A stretch of DNA of 5,013 bases from Acidobacteriota bacterium (lineage in GTDB: Bacteria > Acidobacteriota > Terriglobia > Bryobacterales > Bryobacteraceae). Where the stretch lies: positions 1-5,013 of the forward strand of contig VFZQ01000468.1 in the NCBI GenBank assembly GCA_016871135.1, written 5' to 3'. The stretch's first letter is position 1. The number at the start of each line of letters is the position of its first letter. Positions 1 to 5,013 of the stretch are shown here, one piece after another. The notes under the pieces are model-generated. The model did not search any database, had not been told where the DNA came from, and saw only the letters and a list, made by a program, of their open reading frames with translations. Position numbers and translations under genes: made by a program.

Positions 1-1
1 T

Positions 2-829
2 CTGCTGCTCGTCTTCACGGCGAATCCCGAGGACTACACGGCGCGTGGAAAAATCATCACGCCGCTGAAAGATCGCATTGGCAGCGAGATCCGCACGCAC
101 TATCCGGCAACCGTCGAGCTTGGCATGGAAATCACATCGAACGAAGCGTGGACCACGCGGTCGAACGCCGCGCGCGTGACCGTGCCGAAGTACATTCGCG
201 AAGTTGTCGAAGCGATCGCGTTCCTGGCTCGCGACGACAAACGCGTTGACAAGCGCTCGGGCGTGTCGCAGCGCATGCCGATCACCGTGATGGAGAACGT
301 TGTGTCGAACGCCGAACGCCGCGCGCTCGCCAATGCCGAGGCCGACGCCGTTCCACGCATCTCCGATATCTACGCCGCGCTGCCATCGATTACCGGCAAG
401 ATCGAACTGGAATACGAAGGCGAGTTGAAGGGCGGGGAAGCGGTGGCGCGCGATCTGATCCGCATGGCCGTCGGCCGCGTCTACAGCAGCTACTTCGAGG
501 GCATCAATGTTGCGATGACCGTGAAGTATTTCGAACGTGGCGGCGCGGTGCGCTTCGATGCGTCGACGGGCGCGGCGGCGATGATCGAGCAGTTGATGAT
601 GGTCGATGGCTTGATGGAAAAAACCCGCGCGCTGGGCCTGGGCGCGTCGGAATCGGACGCGATGCGCGCCTCGGCCGGCGAGTTCGTTCTCGAAGGATTG
701 TACGCGCACCGCCGCATCAGCCGCAGTGAAGAGCTGGGCTTCCACGGTCCCGAACAACGGCGGCGTCCGGAGCCCGAACCGGAACCCGAAGACGAACCGC
801 GGCCGCAGCGCCGCAGGCAGTTTAACTGA
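2..829 (+). CDS. ChlI/MoxR-like AAA+ ATPase, C-terminal part (5' end outside window)
   Basis: The frame is open from base 2 to the TGA at 827-829, giving 275 residues; the start, Walker A and Walker B lie upstream of the window. The fragment begins at the sensor 1 strand (FTANPED, Asn at fragment residue 8), followed by the PLKDRIG segment whose Arg25 matches the arginine-finger position of ChlI/BchI-type ATPases (LLDRFG). The rest is helical and would form the lid domain. The C-terminus ends in a low-complexity charged tail with a PEPEPEPEDEP stretch between arginine clusters. Proteins of this type are often annotated as magnesium chelatase or sigma-54-interacting regulator; from memory, mycobacterial Rv0958 is similar. 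It has no visible export signal and should act in the cytoplasm as an ATP-driven ring with the VWA protein encoded immediately downstream. The family assignment is fairly secure. The substrate is unknown, and true chelatase activity is unlikely because no ChlH-like gene is seen. Confidence 0.85.
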   Translation: MLLVFTANPEDYTARGKIITPLKDRIGSEIRTHYPATVELGMEITSNEAWTTRSNAARVTVPKYIREVVEAIAFLARDDKRVDKRSGVSQRMPITVMENVVSNAERRALANAEADAVPRISDIYAALPSITGKIELEYEGELKGGEAVARDLIRMAVGRVYSSYFEGINVAMTVKYFERGGAVRFDASTGAAAMIEQLMMVDGLMEKTRALGLGASESDAMRASAGEFVLEGLYAHRRISRSEELGFHGPEQRRRPEPEPEPEDEPRPQRRRQFN

Positions 830-2004
830 TGCGCTGGATACGCTACGGACAGTTCGTCGAGGACGACTTCGGCATCTCGTCGGAAGACTTAATGCGCGCG
901 CTGTCGGAGTTCTTTTTGCAAAGTGGTTTTCACGATCCCTACGGCTGGTACAACTACGCCGACGGCACGATGGAGATGCTGCGCGAAGCGATCCGGCAGG
1001 CGCTGGAGAGCGGCGAGATGATGGACCTCGACGAGTTCTTCAAACTATCGCCCGAGCAGATCGATGCGTTGATCGACCGGTTGATCGAGAAGCTGAAAAA
1101 GGACGGCTACGTCACGCAGCCGGGCAACGATCGCGACAGCGGCGAGATCCGCGTCGATACGACAGACAAGGCGCTCGACTTCCTCGGCTTCAAGACGCTG
1201 AAAGATCTCCTCGGCTCGCTGGGCCGCGCAAGTTTCGGCGCGCATGACACGCGCGAAATGTCGACCGGCATTGAGTCGTCGGGGTCTTCGAAGCCCTACG
1301 AATTCGGCGACACGCTGAACATCGACGTGAACGAAACGCTCGGCCACGCGTTGCGCCGCGGCGCGCAAATCGACGGCCTCGATTATGAGGACATTCACGT
1401 GCATCAGAGCGAGTATCAGAGTTCGTGCGCGACAGTGTTGATGCTCGATTGCAGCCACAGTATGATCCTCTACGGCGAGGACCGCTTTACGCCAGCCAAG
1501 CGTGTGGCGCTTGCGCTTGCACATCTGATTCGTACGCAGTACCCGGGCGATTCGTTGCGCTGCGTGCTGTTTCACGATACGGCCGAAGAGCTGCGCATGT
1601 CCGATCTTGCACGAGTGCAAGTTGGTCCCTATCACACCAACACCCGCGATGGCCTGATTCTCGCGCAGCGTCTTTTGCAGCAAGAAAAGAAAGACATGAA
1701 GCAGATCATCATGATCACCGATGGAAAACCGTCGGCTCTGACACTCGAAAACGGCGAGGTGTACAAGAATCCGTTCGGGCTCGATCCGCTCGTCATCGCG
1801 CGCACGCTCGACGAGGTGGGACGCTGTAAACGCCAAGGCATCCTAATCAACACCTTTATGCTGGCGCAGGATTGGGCGTTGATCGACTTCGTGAAGAAGG
1901 TGACGGAGCTGTGCCGCGGCAAGGCCTACTTCACCTCGACGCAATCGCTGGGACAGTATCTGCTCATGGATTACATGAACAGAAAGACGCGGACCGTGCA
2001 TTGA
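829..2004 (+). CDS. VWA-domain protein with intact MIDAS, partner of the AAA+ ATPase
   Basis: This is a 391-residue protein whose ATG overlaps the upstream TGA by one base (TGATG), which strongly suggests translational coupling. The N-terminal ~190 residues are mostly charged and helical, with no signal peptide or membrane segment. The VWA domain occupies about residues 199-391. Its metal-ion-dependent adhesion site looks complete: DCSHS at 207-211 (the DxSxS motif), Thr270 in YHTNTRDGL, and Asp298 in IIMITDGKPS. This is the arrangement of ChlD and of VWA proteins that work with MoxR/ChlI ATPases, where the MIDAS domain couples ATPase motion to a client protein. From memory, mycobacterial Rv0959 next to Rv0958 is a comparable pair, but a longer protein. 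The start is supported by the overlap and by the MRWIRYGQF beginning directly at the ATG; only a weak purine stretch (AGGCAG) precedes it. The client is not known, and nothing to the right on this strand suggests one. Confidence 0.88.
   Translation: MRWIRYGQFVEDDFGISSEDLMRALSEFFLQSGFHDPYGWYNYADGTMEMLREAIRQALESGEMMDLDEFFKLSPEQIDALIDRLIEKLKKDGYVTQPGNDRDSGEIRVDTTDKALDFLGFKTLKDLLGSLGRASFGAHDTREMSTGIESSGSSKPYEFGDTLNIDVNETLGHALRRGAQIDGLDYEDIHVHQSEYQSSCATVLMLDCSHSMILYGEDRFTPAKRVALALAHLIRTQYPGDSLRCVLFHDTAEELRMSDLARVQVGPYHTNTRDGLILAQRLLQQEKKDMKQIIMITDGKPSALTLENGEVYKNPFGLDPLVIARTLDEVGRCKRQGILINTFMLAQDWALIDFVKKVTELCRGKAYFTSTQSLGQYLLMDYMNRKTRTVH
1447..1461 (+). other. MIDAS DxSxS motif of the VWA protein
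   Basis: These codons encode Asp-Cys-Ser-His-Ser (residues 207-211), the first MIDAS motif at the end of the first beta strand (VLML). The Asp and both Ser residues that coordinate Mg2+ in VWA domains are present, so the site is expected to bind metal. This is read directly from the translation. Confidence 0.85.
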
Positions 2005-2138
2005 TGAGAGGTTGCCCGGCTTTCCACCCCGACGAATCGATGCGGAGTGCCTTCTCGATAGCACAAGCGATCTAAGCTGGCGTCAGTGTGCCGGACGGCA
2101 ACGGAAGAGCAGTTCATGGAGTGGCTGCGTGGACTTTG
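2005..2138. other. Intergenic gap between convergent operons
   Basis: This is 134 bases between the VWA stop codon and the stop of the minus-strand PA14 gene. No convincing gene, promoter or RNA is visible. A 23-codon frame (2004-2075) overlaps the VWA stop in the TGATGA pattern but has no recognisable product. Confidence 0.7.
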
Positions 2139-2765
2139 CTAGCGGCCGAACGGCCGCTCGTATTTCTTCACGGCGCGAATCTTGCCGTCGATCCATTTGG
2201 CGGGATCGGCCGGAGGCAAAAAATTGTTCGTGTCGAAAAGCGCGTAGTTTGTGGAACCAGGCAACGCGACATCGAGCACCAGCGCGACGTGTGTGCGCGG
2301 CCCCTGAAAATACGTCACGCGGAGCTTGTGAACGCCGCGGGTCAGTTCGGCGCTGCCGGTGCGGGATTCGGGCGGATGATGGCCGTCGTTGTCGATTAGC
2401 GTCTTGCCGTTCACCGAAAGAATGGCGCCGTCGTCGGAGAGAAGCCGGAAATGATAACGGCCTTCGGCTTCGATCCAGACGCGCGCATTGTAGTCAATGG
2501 CGAACCACTCGAAGCGGTTGGTAACGCCCGGAAAACCGGACTCGAACCGGCGAGGCGTTACGTTGAGTGCTGTAGTGTATATCTTGCCGACGGACTTTTT
2601 GGGGTTGAGTTTGGGCAGCCACTCGGTGCCTTCGGGAAGATCATAAATAGCGCCCTCGAAGCCCGTGGTGCTGACCACGGTTGTGCCGAAGGTGTATTCG
2701 GGCTGTTGCTGTTGTCCGTTCGAGACAGCAGCAAACACGAGCGCCAGCCTACAGGCCGAATACAT
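2139..2765 (-). CDS. Small secreted PA14-domain protein
   Basis: The product is 208 residues long. The N-terminus (MYSACRLALVFAAVSNG) looks like a signal peptide, with cleavage probably before the QQQQ run; there is no lipobox in place. Residues about 87-166 form a PA14 domain: WFAIDYNARVWIEAEGRY, then FRLLSDDGAILSVNGK with the paired aspartates at 111-112, the IDNDG turn, and the HKLRVTYFQGP strand. PA14 is a beta-sandwich that in many bacterial and yeast proteins binds carbohydrate, and the DD pair matches the calcium-binding position of yeast PA14 adhesins. The ATG at 2765 overlaps the end of the quinoprotein-like gene by 17 bases. A longer frame begins at a TTG (2792), but it would put nine charged residues before the signal peptide, so the ATG was preferred; the ribosome site is weak (GAG six bases upstream). 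Role inferred: a periplasmic or extracellular accessory, possibly a sugar-binding partner, of the oxidation unit encoded upstream. Confidence 0.78.
   Translation of the reverse strand: MYSACRLALVFAAVSNGQQQQPEYTFGTTVVSTTGFEGAIYDLPEGTEWLPKLNPKKSVGKIYTTALNVTPRRFESGFPGVTNRFEWFAIDYNARVWIEAEGRYHFRLLSDDGAILSVNGKTLIDNDGHHPPESRTGSAELTRGVHKLRVTYFQGPRTHVALVLDVALPGSTNYALFDTNNFLPPADPAKWIDGKIRAVKKYERPFGR
2141..2158. terminator. Perfect inverted repeat at the operon junction, possible terminator hairpin
   Basis: The sequence AGCGGCCG-AA-CGGCCGCT has two perfectly complementary 8-base arms around a 2-base centre. In RNA it would form a very GC-rich stem with a four-base loop. On the + strand it lies about 137 bases after the VWA stop and is followed by a loosely T-rich run (CGTATTTCTT), so it could act as an imperfect intrinsic terminator for that operon. 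On the - strand it covers the last codons of the PA14 gene and part of its stop codon, with no U tract after it. The repeat is seen directly; the function is inferred, and chance in GC-rich coding sequence is possible. Confidence 0.35.
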
Positions 2766-4320
2766 AGAGCACTCGATCCGACGCGATCGCAACGTGCTGC
2801 TTGCCCTCGATATGGAACGAGATCGGATTGCCTGTCACCGGCCCGCCGGAATGAAAGTTCCAAAGCGGCTTACCGTTCTTGGCATCGAGCGCAAAAATGT
2901 TGCCTTCGTTGGCGCCGGAGAATACGAGGCCGCCCGCCGTTGACAGCACGCTCGACCACGGCGGCGAAACGAGGCGATACTCCCACGCCATCTTGCCGGT
3001 TGTCGCGTCGAGCGCGCGCACAGCGCCCCACTGTTGATCGTTTGGTATGCGCTGCTCGCCGCCGCCGGCAAAGAATGTGCCGGGCTTGAACTCGGCTTCA
3101 CGCTTGAAGTAGGTTGCGCCAACTTCGCGCGCCGACACATACACAAGCCCCGTCTTCGGGCTGTACGAAGGACTCGCCCATACCGTTGCTCCGTTTAAAT
3201 TCGGATAAACGAGTACTCCCTCTTCGCTCGGGTCCATGCCAGGCACGAGAATCGGACGGCCTTTGTCGTCGAGGCCCTTCGCCCACGTCTGCTTGACGTA
3301 TTGCATCGCGCCAAGGAACTCGCCATTGGTGCGGTCGAGAACGTAGTAGAACGCATTGCGATTTGGATTTACGATCAGCTTTCGCATGCGGCCGCGCACT
3401 TCGGCATCGACAAGCACCGGAACGTGCGCCGAGTCCCAATCGTGCGTGTCGTGCGGCGTGAACTGGAAGTGCCAGCGCAGCTTGCCCGTGTCGGCTTCGA
3501 GTGCGATGAACGAGCACGTGTAGAGATTGTCTCCCTGGCGATTGTCGCCGTTCCAATCGGGACCGGGATTGCCGACGCCCCAGTACACGAGGTTTAGCTC
3601 GGGATCATAGGAACCGGTAACCCAGGTCGACCCGGCGCCATACTTCCAACTCTCGCCAGACCAAGTTTCTCCGCCCTTTTCATGCGGCTGCGGAATGGTG
3701 TGGAAGCGCCACGCCTGTTTCCCGGTGGCGGAGTCGTACGCATCGACGAATCCGCGGATTCCCGCTTCGCCGCCGCTCACGCCGACGAGCACTTTCCCCT
3801 TGATGGCTAGGGGGGCGAGCGTCATTGAATAGCCCGGCTTGTAGTCCTCCACCTTGACCGACCAGCGTTCCTGACCGCTCTTCAAATCGAGCGCGATCAA
3901 ATAACAATCAAGCGTCGCGACGTACAGCTTATCGTCGAGAATCGCTGGCCCGCGATTCACGCGGCCGAAGCCGATCGACTGATAGTCGCGCGGAATCGGC
4001 CGTTCCCACACCCACAACTCGCGGCCGGTACGTAGATCGAGCGCGGCAACGCGGTGCGGCGAGGTGACATACATGACGCCATCGGCGACAAGCGGCGAAG
4101 TCTGCCCTCGGCCATCGCGGACCTGATACGCCCACTTCACGCGCAGATTGGCGACGTTGGCGGGCGTAAGTTCGGTAAGCGGCGAATGGCGGTGTCCTTG
4201 CAAGTTGCCCGAATACGTCAGCCAACTGCCGGGCTCCTTCGTCGCTGCGTCGCGGATTCGTTCGAACGGAACTTGCGCGATGGCCAGTGTGACTGTGAGT
4301 GTGGCGATGGCGAATCTCAT
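2749..4320 (-). CDS. PQQ-dehydrogenase-like eight-bladed propeller protein (quinoprotein homologue)
   Basis: This 523-residue protein starts with a short signal peptide (MRFAIATLTVTLAIA, cleavage probably near residue 15), so it should be periplasmic. The rest is a propeller of the methanol/alcohol dehydrogenase type, shown by repeated docking motifs of the form AxDxxTGxxxW at 93-103, 143-153, 194-204, 273-283, 436-446 and 477-487, plus a degenerate copy at 327. Residues corresponding to the PQQ/Ca2+ site are visible: Glu185 (SGGEAGIRG), Trp233 (STWVTG), Asn251 (GVGNP), the aspartates of HDTHDWD at 290-296, and Arg321 (NPNRNA). The adjacent Cys-Cys expected before VNRG in classical enzymes is replaced by IGFGRVNRG (116-124). 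No heme domain is fused; the cytochrome is the upstream gene, overlapped by 4 bases (ATGA). If it binds PQQ it would oxidise an alcohol or sugar. As I recall, acidobacterial relatives are named 'acido-empty-quinoprotein' because PQQ use is doubtful. Confidence 0.88.
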   Translation of the reverse strand: MRFAIATLTVTLAIAQVPFERIRDAATKEPGSWLTYSGNLQGHRHSPLTELTPANVANLRVKWAYQVRDGRGQTSPLVADGVMYVTSPHRVAALDLRTGRELWVWERPIPRDYQSIGFGRVNRGPAILDDKLYVATLDCYLIALDLKSGQERWSVKVEDYKPGYSMTLAPLAIKGKVLVGVSGGEAGIRGFVDAYDSATGKQAWRFHTIPQPHEKGGETWSGESWKYGAGSTWVTGSYDPELNLVYWGVGNPGPDWNGDNRQGDNLYTCSFIALEADTGKLRWHFQFTPHDTHDWDSAHVPVLVDAEVRGRMRKLIVNPNRNAFYYVLDRTNGEFLGAMQYVKQTWAKGLDDKGRPILVPGMDPSEEGVLVYPNLNGATVWASPSYSPKTGLVYVSAREVGATYFKREAEFKPGTFFAGGGEQRIPNDQQWGAVRALDATTGKMAWEYRLVSPPWSSVLSTAGGLVFSGANEGNIFALDAKNGKPLWNFHSGGPVTGNPISFHIEGKQHVAIASDRVLYVFGL

Positions 4321-5013
4321 TCGGCCCCCTTGAGCGACGCGAGATACGCGACGAGGTCTTCGATATCGTTGGCGGGAAGATTCGCGAACGCAGGCATCGT
4401 GCTCTGGCCCGCGCGCCGTTTCAGATCTTTTAAGGCGAGCTTATCGAGGCTGTGCCGCTTGCCATCGGCGGACCCGATTTGAATGGAAAAATTATCTTCG
4501 TTCAGCTTCACGCCGCGAATGACGCTTCCCGCCGCCGTCGTCGCCTCGACGACCAGAAAACCGTCGGGCAGGAACGCCGCCGGTTTCAGGATCGACTCTC
4601 GCAGAAATCCCGCATTGCGCCGCGCGCCGACCGTTGTCAACTCAGGACCGTTTGCGCTGCCATTCCCTGCGACGATGTGGCAATTGACGCACCCGCGCGA
4701 TCGAAATAGTTCCTCGCCGTGAATCGTATTGCCGGGCACGAACTCCACCGCCATGCGGCCAAGCGATGCCACATAGCCCGCTACACTCGCGACCTCGCGC
4801 ACCGAAAGCTGCCACGCGCCGGGCATATCCGCTCCGAGGCCTTCGGCGATCACTTTACGAAGTGCTTCGGGCGTCGGCGCGCTCTTCAGTTTTGGACGCC
4901 GCAAGTCGGGCCCGCGTCCGCCTGCTCCATTCTGCCCGTGACATAGCGCGCATTGTGATTCGAATACGCGGCGGCCGATATTCAGATCGACCGTTGGCTC
5001 ATGCGCGCCGGTT
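4317..5013 (-). CDS. Diheme c-type cytochrome (5' end outside window)
   Basis: The frame stays open to the right edge, giving 231 visible residues; the start and signal peptide are missing. A TTG at 4904 is not the start, because the codons before it encode a heme site. Domain 1 has CALCH at fragment residues 21-25, followed by GQNGAGGRGPDL, with Met63 (ADMPGAW) as probable axial ligand. Domain 2 has CVNCH at 108-112, GPELTTVGARR, and Met206 (STMPAF) as ligand. Its layout from GEELF to the VAYLASL helix resembles the heme-binding domain family TIGR02603 common in Planctomycetes, Verrucomicrobia and Acidobacteria. Each domain thus carries a covalent heme with His/Met ligation, a typical electron-transfer set. 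The gene ends in TGA overlapping the ATG of the quinoprotein-like gene (ATGA), so this cytochrome is the likely electron acceptor for that protein in the periplasm. Both heme motifs are seen directly; the partnership is inferred from the coupling. Confidence 0.87.
   Translation of the reverse strand, partial: TGAHEPTVDLNIGRRVFESQCALCHGQNGAGGRGPDLRRPKLKSAPTPEALRKVIAEGLGADMPGAWQLSVREVASVAGYVASLGRMAVEFVPGNTIHGEELFRSRGCVNCHIVAGNGSANGPELTTVGARRNAGFLRESILKPAAFLPDGFLVVEATTAAGSVIRGVKLNEDNFSIQIGSADGKRHSLDKLALKDLKRRAGQSTMPAFANLPANDIEDLVAYLASLKGAE
4325..4331 (-). promoter_or_regulatory. Ribosome binding site of the quinoprotein-like gene
   Basis: Read on the - strand this is AAGGGGG, four bases before the ATG at 4320. 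It lies within the last codons of the cytochrome gene. The spacing is slightly short, but the purine run supports this ATG as the start together with the ATGA overlap. Confidence 0.5.
4677..4691 (-). other. Heme c attachment motif 2 (CVNCH)
   Basis: These codons, read on the - strand, encode Cys-Val-Asn-Cys-His, the CxxCH site of the second heme domain. The two Cys would form thioethers with heme and the His would be the proximal ligand. Confidence 0.9.
4938..4952 (-). other. Heme c attachment motif 1 (CALCH)
   Basis: These codons, read on the - strand, encode Cys-Ala-Leu-Cys-His, the CxxCH site of the first heme domain. It lies upstream of the apparent TTG start at 4904, which shows that the gene continues past the right edge of the window. 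Confidence 0.9.

Noticed and set aside
726..1247. 173-codon + strand frame spanning the ATPase/VWA junction
   Set aside because: It is rich in Arg, Ala and Gly, has no domain, and overlaps two real genes in another frame.
1606..1621. Perfect inverted repeat CTTGCAC-GA-GTGCAAG inside the VWA gene
   Set aside because: It encodes ordinary VWA residues, lies mid-gene with no T tract, and could easily be chance.
1045..1836. 263-codon open frame on the - strand opposite the VWA gene
   Set aside because: It is antisense to a well-supported gene with an intact MIDAS; long antisense frames are common in GC-rich coding DNA and its translation shows no domain.
2004..2075. A 23-codon frame whose ATG overlaps the VWA stop codon in the TGATGA pattern
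   Set aside because: The overlap looks like coupling, but the peptide is very short, has no recognisable features, and no conservation can be tested here.
2012..2524. + strand frames running from the intergenic gap into the PA14 gene
   Set aside because: The translation is Arg/Ser/Cys-rich with no motif, and most of it is antisense to the PA14 gene.
2763..2792. Longer PA14 protein starting at TTG 2792
   Set aside because: It would add a charged stretch before the signal peptide and use a rare start codon; the ATG at 2765 gives a better signal sequence.
4317..4904. Complete 195-residue monoheme cytochrome starting at TTG 4904
   Set aside because: The same frame continues upstream through a CALCH heme motif and further heme-domain residues, so the gene is a partial diheme protein.

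Overview
The window holds the tails of two unrelated operons that converge near position 2070. Its high G+C content, dense coupled gene packing, and the combination of a secreted quinoprotein-like beta-propeller, a diheme c-type cytochrome and a PA14 protein all suggest a soil-type Acidobacteriota bacterium (Solibacter/Bryobacter-like). This placement is an inference from protein style and was not tested by a search.

Left part (1-2004, + strand): the C-terminal part of a ChlI/MoxR-like AAA+ ATPase, cut by the left edge, is followed with a 1-base TGATG overlap by a cytoplasmic von Willebrand factor A (VWA) protein with an intact MIDAS metal site. AAA+/VWA pairs of this kind resemble the ChlI/ChlD magnesium chelatase subunits. 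Here no chelatase catalytic subunit or tetrapyrrole gene is visible, so a chaperone-like remodelling role is more likely than chlorophyll synthesis.

Middle (2005-2138): a short gap between the converging operons with no convincing gene. A perfect 8-base inverted repeat (2141-2158) sits on the stop codon of the minus-strand operon, next to this gap, and may help end transcription.

Right part (2139-5013, - strand, read right to left): a diheme cytochrome c (5' end beyond the window), then a PQQ-dehydrogenase-like eight-bladed propeller protein joined by a 4-base ATGA overlap, then a small secreted PA14-domain protein overlapping by 17 bases. Signal peptides are visible on the last two, and the c-type hemes of the first imply export. 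Together they look like one periplasmic oxidation unit: the propeller would oxidise an alcohol or sugar, the cytochrome would take the electrons, and the PA14 protein might bind carbohydrate. The propeller keeps most residues that line the PQQ site but lacks the adjacent cysteine pair of classical methanol/ethanol dehydrogenases. Whether it binds PQQ is therefore open.

No RNA genes, mobile elements or CRISPR arrays were seen. I found no clearly new system; the most interesting item is the compact cytochrome/quinoprotein-like/PA14 cluster.
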